This document shows, one piece after another, positions 23,919 to 32,890 of a DNA stretch of 64,000 bases (positions within the stretch are counted from its first letter, which is position 1; every line of letters begins with the position of its first letter). The stretch comes from Denitratisoma sp. DHT3 (GTDB lineage: Bacteria > Pseudomonadota > Gammaproteobacteria > Burkholderiales > Rhodocyclaceae): positions 1,474,047-1,538,046 of the forward strand of contig NZ_CP020914.1 of the NCBI RefSeq assembly GCF_007833355.1, in the 5' to 3' direction. The position numbers and the translations under genes were made by a program. Under the pieces are notes generated by a model. It saw only the letters and a list, made by a program, of their open reading frames with translations, was not told where the DNA came from and did no database searches.

Positions 23919-26405
23919 ATGCACAAACAAATATCCGTCCTCCTGCTCTGCCTGCTCCCACTGGCATCCTGCACCGAAACGCGCGTGCCCAATCCCGCAC
24001 CCGTATTGACCCCCGGCGACGGAGGCAAATTCGGGCACTGGACCATGGATTCGGCTCTGGGCCCGGTCTTTAACTACACCCGGCCTGAGGGTGTGACCTA
24101 CACCACCAGCTACGGTACCTCCGACCTGCACATGCACCTGATCGGCAACCAGAGCCTGAATGCCTTTGTCCGTCCAGAGGGCGGCGCCGACATCATCATC
24201 CGCGACCCGGGCCTGCTGTGGCTGACCCGCGACCCCATCCGCCAGGCCCATCTGGCGGACGGCGCTGCGGTCGTACTGCCCGATGGCCAGCGCATTGCCA
24301 TACCCTCCGCAGGGGTGGGTGCCACCTACACCACTGAGGCTGAGTTTGGGCTTGGATTTGTGCGCTTCGCACCTACGCAGGTCCGCAGTGGCTCCGTCGA
24401 GCTCGAGATCACACGCACCCTGCACGCACCCGACTCGGATGAGCAGGCACTGGTCGCCACCACCACTCTGCGCAATATGTCGGATGCCAGTGTGACTGTG
24501 GAGTTTGAGGAGCGCTGGAGCGCTGCGATGATTCCGATGCTCTATGGCCTGACCAACGAATCAGCCTTCGATGACCGCGCCGAGTTCCGCGATGCGACAG
24601 ATTTTGCCCGAACTGTGGATGCAACTAGCCAGCAGATCGTACCCGCAGTTGCGCGCGCCCCGCGCACGGCACCCGCCGACCTGGGCTATTACCCACCCCT
24701 GATACTGGCAGCCCTCACGACCGGTGGCACACCCGTCGAGACCGCCGGGGACGTGCACTTGCCTACTCCCATGACCCTGCGCTGGCAGCTCACCCTGCAG
24801 CCCGGTGCCAGCCAGACAGTTGCCGCCAGCTTCGGCACCACGATCCCTACTGCGCCGGGTGAGCCGGAACAGGCTGCGGCGGCTCTGTACGCCGAGGGCC
24901 TGCACCTGCATGGCGCGCAGATTCCGGACTGGCTCAGCCGCGAGCTGCAGTGGCATGCCGGACAGATCCGTCAATCGACGATGTACGATGGCGCCACCGG
25001 AAATCAAGTCATCGGCCAGGGCTCGGCCTACCTGTACCTGCATGGACTGGACGGTGCCCAGCGCGACTATATTCACTTCGTGGTGGCGCTGGCGCTGGTG
25101 GATCCGGAGTTGGCCAGGGATCTGCTGCGCTACAGCCTGCAGATGGTGGATACCAGCGGCCACCGCTACTACGCCGTCTCCGGCTACGGCATCTACGACG
25201 ATGCCGTGATCCACACCGAGTCCACCGACCTGGACCTATTTATCCTGCTGGGTGTGAGCTACTACGTATTGGCCACGCGTGATTTTGACTTTCTGGACGA
25301 GGCGGTGGCCGTGGACATCGGGCCGCTGCAGAGCGGTACACGCACGGTGCTGGAGCACCTGCGCGTGGCGCTGCGGCACGTGGCGGAGACTACGGGCTTC
25401 GGTCCCCATGGGCTGCTGCGGGTGGGTACGGGCGACTGGTCGGACGGTGTAATTTTTCACAGCCAGGATCAGGAAACCGCCCTCAGCTCAGGTGAGAGTG
25501 TCTACAATACGGCGATGGGCGCCTATGTGCTGCCCATGGCCGCCGAGGCCGTGGCGGCCGCCGACGCCACCCTGAGTGCTCATATGAGCGCGTGGGCTGT
25601 GACTCTGGCGACGGCTACGCAGTCCGCGTGGGACGCGCAGGCCGGCTGGTACCTGCGCGGCTACGGCGGGCCGGATGACCCGCTGGGCGGCACAGATCGC
25701 ATCTTCCTGGAGCATCAGCCCTGGGCATTGCTGGCCGAGCTGGGCAGTGTGGAGCAGCGCCGCGAACTGATCGACAATATCTGGACCACGCTGGACGAGC
25801 CCAGCCCGATCGGTCCACTGCAGATGTACCCACCCACCGAGGAGGCCGCCGCGGTGCTCACGCCCGGCTGGGACGTAAATGGTGGCATCTGGCCGGCGGT
25901 GCATATGTGGACTGTGCCGGCCTACGCCACACTGGACCCGGATAAAGCATGGCAGTCCATGCTGCGTGGCACCTACGCAGCGCACGCCCGCGCCTACCCG
26001 GACATCTGGTACGGCATCTGGAGTGGCCCGGACAGCTACAACGCGCACTATGCCACCCGCCCAGGTCAGACCTTCGAGCACATTGCCACGGCGATGATTG
26101 ATTTCCCGATGGCCAACATGAACTCGGACGCGGCACCGCTGTATATGGCTACTACGATGGCGGGCATCCAGCCCACGGCCTCGGGCATTACAGTCGATCC
26201 CAAACTGCCCGGAGAGGATTTCAGCTACCGCACACGCTGGATCTCGGTGGCCTATGCGCCCGATCAGATCACGCTGGACTACAGTCAGCGACGCCGCGCT
26301 GGCGCTGATCGCCGAAGCCGGCTTCGACCCGGTGTTCGGCGCGCGGCCCTTGAAGCGCGCGATTCAGGAGCGCATCGAGAATCCGCTTTCGCGGCTAATT
26401 CTTGA
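23919..26405 (+). CDS. Lipoprotein with GH94-like six-hairpin glycoside domain, 3' end replaced
   Basis: About 788 native residues from [18 protein letters not shown] (lipobox LASC), then a beta-sandwich half (about 30-340) and an alpha/alpha-barrel half. The motifs [41 protein letters not shown] and [15 protein letters not shown] resemble GH94/cellobiose-phosphorylase-like and related exported carbohydrate enzymes. At about 26283 native sequence ends (DQITLDYSQ) and the frame continues through a ClpB gene fragment in the wrong frame to a stop at 26405. Codon style and the neighbouring palindrome differ from the betaproteobacterial host, suggesting capture from the same donor as sul. Activity and substrate cannot be stated. 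Confidence 0.72.
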   Translation: MHKQISVLLLCLLPLASCTETRVPNPAPVLTPGDGGKFGHWTMDSALGPVFNYTRPEGVTYTTSYGTSDLHMHLIGNQSLNAFVRPEGGADIIIRDPGLLWLTRDPIRQAHLADGAAVVLPDGQRIAIPSAGVGATYTTEAEFGLGFVRFAPTQVRSGSVELEITRTLHAPDSDEQALVATTTLRNMSDASVTVEFEERWSAAMIPMLYGLTNESAFDDRAEFRDATDFARTVDATSQQIVPAVARAPRTAPADLGYYPPLILAALTTGGTPVETAGDVHLPTPMTLRWQLTLQPGASQTVAASFGTTIPTAPGEPEQAAAALYAEGLHLHGAQIPDWLSRELQWHAGQIRQSTMYDGATGNQVIGQGSAYLYLHGLDGAQRDYIHFVVALALVDPELARDLLRYSLQMVDTSGHRYYAVSGYGIYDDAVIHTESTDLDLFILLGVSYYVLATRDFDFLDEAVAVDIGPLQSGTRTVLEHLRVALRHVAETTGFGPHGLLRVGTGDWSDGVIFHSQDQETALSSGESVYNTAMGAYVLPMAAEAVAAADATLSAHMSAWAVTLATATQSAWDAQAGWYLRGYGGPDDPLGGTDRIFLEHQPWALLAELGSVEQRRELIDNIWTTLDEPSPIGPLQMYPPTEEAAAVLTPGWDVNGGIWPAVHMWTVPAYATLDPDKAWQSMLRGTYAAHARAYPDIWYGIWSGPDSYNAHYATRPGQTFEHIATAMIDFPMANMNSDAAPLYMATTMAGIQPTASGITVDPKLPGEDFSYRTRWISVAYAPDQITLDYSQRRRAGADRRSRLRPGVRRAALEARDSGAHRESAFAANS

Positions 26406-26478
26406 CGGCACGCTGGGCGCCAAGGATCGTGTGAAGGTCGAAGCGACGAAGGGGCAGATCAGCTTTGTGAAGGTCTGA
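26284..26478 (+). pseudogene. 3' end of a foreign clpB gene
   Basis: The last ~64 codons of a ClpB chaperone ([37 protein letters not shown], ending GQISFVKV), fused to the truncated GH94-like gene. It is not a copy of the host clpB at the right end of the window, whose tail differs ([17 protein letters not shown], ending LLFEKT). It lies directly upstream of the IS91-type transposase, so an ISCR element once sat behind clpB in another bacterium. Confidence 0.88.
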
Positions 26479-28016
26479 GCGCCTGCTGCGTTCGCCGCCC
26501 GCAAACGGCGAATCCGGCGGAATGGATCTCGTGCCATTCCCGGCGCCGTGTTGCCAGCGCCGACTTTCGGACAGCATCGCAGGCACCCGAAGGCGGCCGG
26601 ACATGGTGGCTTGCTTCGATAGCTGTATGCGCATACAGTTTCCCATCCCGATCCCCCGATCAGGATGCGCATGCCCACCCAAGCCGCAAAGCCCTGCCAA
26701 GAGGCGACCGTCTATCAACGCCGGCGCCCGGAACGAACGCTGCTCTACCGGCTCGTGCAAACGCATCTCGCCACCTGGCTGGCGCTGCAGGACGACGCTG
26801 CGGGCCGCACTGTCCCGGCGCTGAGCGAACGCGAATTCCGCCGCTACCTCGACTGCGGCATCCTCGCCCACGGCTTTGCCCGTGCCCGCTGCGCCGACTG
26901 CGGTCACGATTTCATCGTCGCCTACTCCTGCAAGGGTCGTGGCGTCTGCCCCTCTTGCACCACCCGGCGCATGGTCGAAACCGCCGCCCATCTGGTCGAT
27001 CACGTCTTCCCCGCCCTGCCGGTGCGGCAGTGGGTGCTCTCGCTGCCGAAACGGCTGCGCTACCACCTCGACGACGCCAAACTGCAGAACGCCGTGCTGC
27101 ACAGCTTTCTGCGCGCCATCGAGCAGGGCTTGCGGCAAAGCCTGCCGGCGGGCGACGGCACGGCACGCATCGGCGCGGTCGTCTTCATCCACCGCTTCGG
27201 CGCGCTGATGAACGCTCACCTTCACTTCCATGTCATCGTGATCGATGGGATGTTTTGGGGGAAGGAGGCCGCGAGTCTGCATTTCGAGGAGACGCACCTC
27301 AGCGCGGAAGCGCTGGCGCGACTGCAATCGACGCTGCGCAAACGGATCGTCAGTCTTTTCGTTCGGCGCGGCCTGCTCGATTCGGCCGAGGGCGAAGCCC
27401 TGCGCCGCTGCGCGCACGGCGGCGGCTTCTCGCTCGACGCTGGCGTGCGCATCGAAGGGGACGACCGGCAAGGGCGGGAGCGCCTGCTGCGCTACTGCGC
27501 CCGCCCGGCCTTCGCGCAGGAACGGTTGCGGCAGATCGATGCGGAGCACCTCGTCTATGAGAGCCCCAAGCCGGGACCGGGCGGGCGCGTCAGCCAGATC
27601 CTGACGCCCCTCGAACTGCTCGATCGCCTCGCCGCGCTGATCCCGCCGCCCCGGCGCCACCGGCATCGTTACTACGGCGTGCTGGCGCCGAATGCCCCCC
27701 TTCGGTCGGCGGTCACGGCACTGGCAGCGGCGCCGAAGCCACCCTCGGTCGAGGCCGATGCCGTGGCGGAGGAAAGTGCGATCCGTCGGGCGGCGCGCTA
27801 TGCCTGGGCGCTCTTGCTGGCGCGCATCTACGAGGTGTTCCCGCTCACCTGCCCAAAGTGCGGCGGCGCGATGCGGATCATCGCCTTCATCGACGAGGGC
27901 GAGGCGATCCGAAAGATCCTCCAGCACCTGGGCGAGCCGATCGAACCGCCCAAGTTGGCCCCGGCGCGCGGCCCGCCGCTGTGGGAGGCGGCGGGACAGG
28001 GCCACGCCGATCCGCT
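26479..28016 (+). mobile_element. IS91/ISCR-type element, copy B (oriIS end lost)
   Basis: From the end of clpB through the terIS-side leader (26479-26664, no gene; contains the promoter and LexA-like site) and nearly all of the transposase. The oriIS end with its hairpin is missing because the duplication joint falls inside the last codons. The exact terIS base cannot be set, since both copies with this side share the same clpB flank. Confidence 0.75.
26611..26639 (+). promoter_or_regulatory. Transposase promoter with overlapping LexA-box-like palindrome, copy B
   Basis: TTGCTT (26611-26616) and TACAGT (26634-26639), 17 bp apart, could be -35 and -10. The perfect 16-bp palindrome CTGTATGCGCATACAG (26623-26638) fills the spacer and covers the -10. 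It fits CTGT-N8-ACAG, the LexA consensus of beta/gammaproteobacteria. The ATG of the transposase is 26 bp further on. Confidence 0.6.
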
Positions 28017-28131
28017 TCAGGAGCGCATCGAGAATCCGCTTTCGCGGCTAATTCTTGACGGCACGCTGGGCGCCAAGGATCGTGTGAAGGTCGAAGCGAC
28101 GAAGGGGCAGATCAGCTTTGTGAAGGTCTGA
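26665..28131 (+). CDS. IS91-family (ISCR20-like) transposase fused to ClpB C-terminus
   Basis: A 488-residue frame: transposase residues 1-451 and, after GHADP, 37 residues of the ClpB tail in ClpB's own reading frame. The transposase has an N-terminal zinc finger (CADCGHDFIVAYSCKG, CPSCTTRRM), the HUH metal site HLHFHVIVIDG, RYYGVLAPN with the catalytic-type tyrosines and a late CPKCGGAM. Only the last 16 native residues are replaced, so the enzyme may still work on an oriIS in trans. Two starts are possible (26665 or 26671). Confidence 0.88.
   Translation: MRMPTQAAKPCQEATVYQRRRPERTLLYRLVQTHLATWLALQDDAAGRTVPALSEREFRRYLDCGILAHGFARARCADCGHDFIVAYSCKGRGVCPSCTTRRMVETAAHLVDHVFPALPVRQWVLSLPKRLRYHLDDAKLQNAVLHSFLRAIEQGLRQSLPAGDGTARIGAVVFIHRFGALMNAHLHFHVIVIDGMFWGKEAASLHFEETHLSAEALARLQSTLRKRIVSLFVRRGLLDSAEGEALRRCAHGGGFSLDAGVRIEGDDRQGRERLLRYCARPAFAQERLRQIDAEHLVYESPKPGPGGRVSQILTPLELLDRLAALIPPPRRHRHRYYGVLAPNAPLRSAVTALAAAPKPPSVEADAVAEESAIRRAARYAWALLLARIYEVFPLTCPKCGGAMRIIAFIDEGEAIRKILQHLGEPIEPPKLAPARGPPLWEAAGQGHADPLQERIENPLSRLILDGTLGAKDRVKVEATKGQISFVKV
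28017..28131 (+). pseudogene. clpB tail fragment, second copy
   Basis: The last ~38 codons of the same foreign clpB, created by the 1653-bp duplication and read in frame with transposase copy B. Confidence 0.88.
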
Positions 28132-28275
28132 GCGCCTGCTGCGTTCGCCGCCCGCAAACGGCGAATCCGGCGGAATGGATCTCGTGCCATTCCCGGCGCC
28201 GTGTTGCCAGCGCCGACTTTCGGACAGCATCGCAGGCACCCGAAGGCGGCCGGACATGGTGGCTTGCTTCGATAG

Positions 28276-28291
28276 CTGTATGCGCATACAG
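28276..28291 (+). promoter_or_regulatory. LexA-box-like palindrome, copy C
   Basis: The same CTGTATGCGCATACAG as at 26623-26638, in front of the interrupted transposase gene. Confidence 0.6.
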
Positions 28292-28813
28292 TTTCCCATC
28301 CCGATCCCCCGATCAGGATGCGCATGCCCACCCAAGCCGCAAAGCCCTGCCAAGAGGCGACCGTCTATCAACGCCGGCGCCCGGAACGAACGCTGCTCTA
28401 CCGGCTCGTGCAAACGCATCTCGCCACCTGGCTGGCGCTGCAGGACGACGCTGCGGGCCGCACTGTCCCGGCGCTGAGCGAACGCGAATTCCGCCGCTAC
28501 CTCGACTGCGGCATCCTCGCCCACGGCTTTGCCCGTGCCCGCTGCGCCGACTGCGGTCACGATTTCATCGTCGCCTACTCCTGCAAGGGTCGTGGCGTCT
28601 GCCCCTCTTGCACCACCCGGCGCATGGTCGAAACCGCCGCCCATCTGGTCGATCACGTCTTCCCCGCCCTGCCGGTGCGGCAGTGGGTGCTCTCGCTGCC
28701 GAAACGGCTGCGCTACCACCTCGACGACGCCAAACTGCAGAACGCCGTGCGGTAATCCCCCCACAGGTTAAGTGACGGCGAAAGTAGAATTTTCTCGTGA
28801 GAGGGAGTTCTGC

Positions 28814-29080
28814 ATGAAGAAATCGAAATTCAGTGACAGCCAGATCATGGAAGCGCTCAAACGCGTTGAGGCTGGGCTGTCGGTGCCGGAGTTGTGTCGG
28901 GAGCTGGGGATCAGTTCGGCGACGTTCTACAAGTGGCGTGCCAAGTACGGCGGCATGGATGCGCCGATGATCTCGCGGATGAAGGAACTGGAGCTGGAGA
29001 ACGCCCGGCTCAAGAAGATGTACGCCGAGGAACGTCTCAAAGCCGAGATTCTCAAGGAGGCTATGGCAAAAAAGTGGTGA
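28814..29080 (+). CDS. IS407-group transposase OrfA
   Basis: An 88-residue helix-turn-helix protein ([39 protein letters not shown]) with a C-terminal leucine-zipper-like helix ([20 protein letters not shown]). It ends KKW at 29080. The A6G run at 29068-29074 is a typical -1 frameshift signal for making the OrfAB transposase. Confidence 0.93.
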   Translation: MKKSKFSDSQIMEALKRVEAGLSVPELCRELGISSATFYKWRAKYGGMDAPMISRMKELELENARLKKMYAEERLKAEILKEAMAKKW

Positions 29081-29901
29081 GGCCATCGCGCCGCCGCGAG
29101 ATGGCCAAACAAGTCGTTACCGACAGAAAAGTGCCGATCCGAACCGCCTGCGCCATATTCTCGATCAGCGAGACCTGCTACCGGTACGAAGCGAAGCAGG
29201 ACGCCGAGAATGCACTAATTGAGGATTGGTTGGTCCGGCTGACCACGAACCAGCGCAACTGGGGGTTCGGCTTGTGCTACCTGTACCTGCGCAACGTCAA
29301 GGGATTTCGCTGGAACCATAAGCGGGTGTATCGGATTTATCGGGAGTTGGAACTGAACCTGCGGATCAAACCCAAAAAGCGTCTTCAGAGGGAGAAGCCT
29401 GAACCGCTCGCGGTACCCTTCGCCATCAATCAGGTCTGGTCGATGGATTTCATGCATGATCAGTTGGAGGATGGTCGGAACTTCCGGCTATTCAATGTCA
29501 TCGACGACTTCAACCGGGAAGCCTTGGGCATGGAGATCGATTTCTCGTTGCCCTCCGCTCGCATCATCCGGGCGCTGGACCAGATCATTGAGTGGCGCGG
29601 TAAGCCCGGTGCCCTGCGCTGTGACAATGGTCCGGAAAACATCAGCGGCCTGATCCAGGCCTGGGCCGACAGGCAGGGTATCCGGATCGATTACATTCAG
29701 CCCGGCAAGCCACAACAGAATGCCTACGTTGAACGTTTCAATCGCACGGTACGTTACGAGTGGCTGTCGCAATACCTGTGGTCAGGCCTCGACGAAGTCC
29801 GGTTGGCAGCGACCCGCTGGATGTACAACTACAATCATCACCGCCCACACATGGCCTTGGGCGGCTTCACCCCGAAACAGCGGCTGGCCATGGCCGCTTA
29901 A
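29074..29901 (+). CDS. IS407-group transposase OrfB (DDE catalytic part)
   Basis: About 275 residues, normally made as OrfAB by frameshift at 29068-29074 (in-frame GTGs at 29074/29077 and an ATG at 29101 are also possible starts). It has an HTH_21 region ([20 protein letters not shown]) and an rve integrase core with the DDE residues in [15 protein letters not shown] and [14 protein letters not shown]. It ends [13 protein letters not shown]. Confidence 0.93.
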   Translation: MVRPSRRREMAKQVVTDRKVPIRTACAIFSISETCYRYEAKQDAENALIEDWLVRLTTNQRNWGFGLCYLYLRNVKGFRWNHKRVYRIYRELELNLRIKPKKRLQREKPEPLAVPFAINQVWSMDFMHDQLEDGRNFRLFNVIDDFNREALGMEIDFSLPSARIIRALDQIIEWRGKPGALRCDNGPENISGLIQAWADRQGIRIDYIQPGKPQQNAYVERFNRTVRYEWLSQYLWSGLDEVRLAATRWMYNYNHHRPHMALGGFTPKQRLAMAA

Positions 29902-30945
29902 CTCTACTTGCGGCGTCGCCTAAAAATGGGGGGATTACCGTGCTGCACAGCTTTCTGCGCGCCATCGAGCAGGGCTTGCGGCAAAGCCTGCCGGCGGGCG
30001 ACGGCACGGCACGCATCGGCGCGGTCGTCTTCATCCACCGCTTCGGCGCGCTGATGAACGCTCACCTTCACTTCCATGTCATCGTGATCGATGGGATGTT
30101 TTGGGGGAAGGAGGCCGCGAGTCTGCATTTCGAGGAGACGCACCTCAGCGCGGAAGCGCTGGCGCGACTGCAATCGACGCTGCGCAAACGGATCGTCAGT
30201 CTTTTCGTTCGGCGCGGCCTGCTCGATTCGGCCGAGGGCGAAGCCCTGCGCCGCTGCGCGCACGGCGGCGGCTTCTCGCTCGACGCTGGCGTGCGCATCG
30301 AAGGGGACGACCGGCAAGGGCGGGAGCGCCTGCTGCGCTACTGCGCCCGCCCGGCCTTCGCGCAGGAACGGTTGCGGCAGATCGATGCGGAGCACCTCGT
30401 CTATGAGAGCCCCAAGCCGGGACCGGGCGGGCGCGTCAGCCAGATCCTGACGCCCCTCGAACTGCTCGATCGCCTCGCCGCGCTGATCCCGCCGCCCCGG
30501 CGCCACCGGCATCGTTACTACGGCGTGCTGGCGCCGAATGCCCCCCTTCGGTCGGCGGTCACGGCACTGGCAGCGGCGCCGAAGCCACCCTCGGTCGAGG
30601 CCGATGCCGTGGCGGAGGAAAGTGCGATCCGTCGGGCGGCGCGCTATGCCTGGGCGCTCTTGCTGGCGCGCATCTACGAGGTGTTCCCGCTCACCTGCCC
30701 AAAGTGCGGCGGCGCGATGCGGATCATCGCCTTCATCGACGAGGGCGAGGCGATCCGAAAGATCCTCCAGCACCTGGGCGAGCCGATCGAACCGCCCAAG
30801 TTGGCCCCGGCGCGCGGCCCGCCGCTGTGGGAGGCGGCGGGACAGGGCCACGCCGATCCGCTGGCGCAGTCAATCCCCGAGTTCGAGTTCGATCAGCGGA
30901 TCGCGTGGTAGCGGACGGCGGCGAACGCCGCCCGACGGGAACGCT

Positions 30946-31001
30946 CTTGCCCGAGGCCCGCAATACGCCCGACAGAGGGCGTATTGCGGGCCTCGGGCAA
31001 G
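30946..31001. repeat. 25-bp perfect hairpin at the oriIS end, copy C
   Basis: The same structure as at 21889-21944, 9057 bp further on, 35 bases after the transposase stop of copy C. Confidence 0.8.
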
Positions 31002-31114
31002 GTTGGGCACCGGTTGTTGCACGGCGCAATGAGCGATTGCGGACAATTTTCCAATTGACGATGGGTTACGGGTGCGGAGATACTTCCGGGATGGCGGTTG
31101 AATTTCCTATCCTT

Positions 31115-31153
31115 AAAAATAACGGACAGGAGAATGACGATAAGGGTGCGCAT
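31115..31153 (-). pseudogene. 5' remnant of a second czcI gene
   Basis: The first 13 codons of czcI (MRTLIVILLSVIF) starting at 31153, cut by the oriIS end of IS copy C at 31112. It shows that a second czcI-alpA arrangement existed here. Confidence 0.85.
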
Positions 31154-31342
31154 CTGCTGACCATCTTACCGCATCCGAATGAAAACGAGAACCGACAAGG
31201 AGAACCAAATACACCACTAAACTCCAAACTTCCCGAGAGAGAATTTCGAAATGCGCCCTTTTTGGATCGATTTCGAAATCCGGACCACCCCATTGCAAGC
31301 TGTAATTGTCGATAGTACTGAATAGTCAGGAATCGACAATGA
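31115..31342. repeat. 228-bp exact direct repeat, copy 2
   Basis: Copy of 20411-20638, ending one base after the start codon of the second alpA gene. The inverted repeat over the alpA start recurs at 31305-31340. Confidence 0.9.
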
Positions 31343-31599
31343 GCAAACCAATTCAGGTCAAGCGCTTGATCAGACGCGAAGAACTACTTCGTCTCATCCC
31401 GCTTTCCGACTCGGCAATTTACAGACTCGAAAAGTCGGGAGGCTTTCCGAATAGATTCCATCTGACGCCACGCTGTGTTGTATGGGACCTTGACGAAGTG
31501 GAGAGCTGGATCCAAGAAAGACGCACAGCCCTCATCCAATCACAGCTTTCCCCGGATGTCCAAAAACGCAAATTCAGACCTGTCCGAAAACAGGCCTGA
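31339..31599 (+). CDS. AlpA-family excisionase/regulator, copy 2 (next to integrase)
   Basis: An 86-residue helix-turn-helix protein (MSKPIQVKRLIRREELLR) about 90% identical to the copy at 20635. It converges with the integrase gene, 34 bp apart. It probably acts as recombination directionality factor or regulator for the island integrase; this follows from the family and the position. Confidence 0.87.
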   Translation: MSKPIQVKRLIRREELLRLIPLSDSAIYRLEKSGGFPNRFHLTPRCVVWDLDEVESWIQERRTALIQSQLSPDVQKRKFRPVRKQA

Positions 31600-31633
31600 C
31601 GCCGACACCAGCCAGCTCGGAAACCTCTGATTT

Positions 31634-32869
31634 CTACGCCGCCGCGCGGGAGGGGCGATGAATGGGTGTGATTTCTTTCCCAGCAATCCACGCATCGACC
31701 AAGTTTGCCCATTGCTGGAGCATGTCCTTGCGTTGATCCGCATACTCTGCCTTGTTGTAGATGGCCCTGACTCCCTTCTGTTCATGGGCCAAGCATTTCT
31801 CAATCCAGTCGGTATTGAAGCCCGCTTCATGCAACAGCGTTGAACCCGTTCGGCGGAGATCGTGAACGGTGAAATCGTCCAGCAGCAAATCCTTTTTCTT
31901 CGCATGCTCGACCGTGACAGTTATAACGCGGTTGAGGGTATTGTTGGACATCCCCTTGTCACCCTCATACCGGGACGGCAAGATGAAATTGGATCCGCCT
32001 GCGCAAGTCTTCAGCGCAATCATGATGTCCATGGCTTGGTCGGGCAAGTAGATAACATGGGGTCTTCTGGCCTTCATTCTCTGTGCGGGGATGGTCCACT
32101 TGGCGCCAACGAAATCCATCTCATCCCAAGTCGCATTGAGAAGCTCCCCCTTGCGGACAAGCGTAAGAAGAACAAGCTTCAGCGCCAACCGGATTGTTGG
32201 CAGAGTCGGTACCAAATCCAACTCCTGGAAGAAAATCCTGATTTCATCTGGGGAAAGCGCCCGATCTTTGGGCTTGAAGGTCGCGATCGAGGATGCCCTG
32301 ACATCATCAGCAGGATTTGCGACCTTGTGGCCACGTTCAATCGCAAACCTGAAAACCTGAGCAACGATATCCCGGATATGAACGGCCGTTGCCGGTGCAT
32401 TGCGCTGAGTCTTGACCCGTTCGCACAGTGCCCTCAAATCTTCAGCCGCGATTTCCTTGAGAAGGCGTCGGCCAAACTCGGGCTCGATATCGCGATCAAT
32501 GACAGATTTCCTCATGTCCCGGGTACTGTCCGCCATGCGATATTCCTTCAGCCACAGAGTCGAGAACTCGCCGAAAGTTTTGGCTGCTTTCGACTTCTGA
32601 ATCGAACGCTGTTTTTCCTTTGCCGGTGACTTCCCCTCAGCAATCTCCCTCTTGACTCCGATCAGTTTTTCCCTGGCCTCGCCCAAGGTAAGACCTTCTG
32701 GACCGTATTGACCAAGAACAAGAGTTTCGCGCCGACCGTTGAGTCGATAGTCGTATCGGAAGGAAACAACTCCTGACGGGGTAACCGCCACATAGAGGCC
32801 GTCACGATCGACCAGCTTGTACAACTTGCCGGTCGGCTTGAGGTTCTTCAGTTGAGTATCGGTAAGCAT
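31634..32869 (-). CDS. P4-type tyrosine site-specific integrase
   Basis: A 411-residue tyrosine recombinase that integrates and excises the island. The N-terminal DUF4102-type arm-binding domain (LTDTQLKNLKPTGKLYKLVD, YRLNGRRETLVLGQYG) is followed by a SAM-like core-binding domain and a catalytic domain with Arg in LVRKGELL, the HxxR box HDLRRTG, HEQKG and the nucleophile Tyr in AIYNKAEY. Its 5' end faces the 3' end of guaA about 290 bp away and it is transcribed away from guaA, the usual layout for an element at that site. Confidence 0.93.
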   Translation of the reverse strand: MLTDTQLKNLKPTGKLYKLVDRDGLYVAVTPSGVVSFRYDYRLNGRRETLVLGQYGPEGLTLGEAREKLIGVKREIAEGKSPAKEKQRSIQKSKAAKTFGEFSTLWLKEYRMADSTRDMRKSVIDRDIEPEFGRRLLKEIAAEDLRALCERVKTQRNAPATAVHIRDIVAQVFRFAIERGHKVANPADDVRASSIATFKPKDRALSPDEIRIFFQELDLVPTLPTIRLALKLVLLTLVRKGELLNATWDEMDFVGAKWTIPAQRMKARRPHVIYLPDQAMDIMIALKTCAGGSNFILPSRYEGDKGMSNNTLNRVITVTVEHAKKKDLLLDDFTVHDLRRTGSTLLHEAGFNTDWIEKCLAHEQKGVRAIYNKAEYADQRKDMLQQWANLVDAWIAGKEITPIHRPSRAAA

Positions 32870-32890
32870 GGTGGCCCTTTCCCGGTCGCC

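Larger units (their letters stand above)
23502..24290. repeat. 789-bp tandem duplication, unit 2
   Basis: Second unit of the duplication starting at 22713. It supplies the intact 5' end and promoter of the full-length GH94-like gene; the sul part is cut off at its 94th codon. Confidence 0.9.
26364..28016. repeat. 1653-bp duplicated unit (clpB tail + IS91 transposase), unit 1
   Basis: Runs from inside the clpB fragment to 16 codons before the transposase stop, then restarts at 28017 with the same clpB sequence. The second unit is interrupted by an IS3-family element. Offset between units is 1653 bp. Confidence 0.88.
28751..29939 (+). mobile_element. IS3-family (IS407 group) insertion sequence, 1189 bp
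   Basis: Ends are inverted repeats beginning GGTAATCCCCCCA on both sides (28751 onwards; reverse complement ending at 29939). It is flanked by the 4-bp target duplication GTGC (28747-28750 and 29940-29943), as is usual for the IS407 group. Contains orfA and orfB with an A6G slippery site. It looks intact and recent. Confidence 0.95.
28318..30911 (+). pseudogene. IS91-family transposase gene interrupted by IS407-group insertion
   Basis: 5' part 28318-28750 and 3' part 29944-30911 would together encode the full 466-residue transposase ending FDQRIAW. The insertion lies at the codons for NAVLHSF, between the zinc finger and the HUH motif, so neither half is a working enzyme. Removing the insert and one GTGC restores the frame seen in copy B. 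Confidence 0.92.
28132..31112 (+). mobile_element. IS91/ISCR-type element, copy C (complete ends, split by an IS3-family element)
   Basis: Leader 28132-28317 (identical to that of copy B, with the LexA-like palindrome at 28276-28291), transposase 28318-30911, hairpin and oriIS end at 31112. Internal bases 28751-29939 are a later IS insertion. Copy C differs from copy A in the oriIS tail by at least one base (GGGCAGCGG against GGGCACCGG). Beyond 31112 lies truncated czcI. Confidence 0.85.

Noticed and set aside
26395-28005. A 536-residue minus-strand frame across the ISCR transposase
   Set aside because: Antisense of the transposase; it recurs with every copy and shows no domain.
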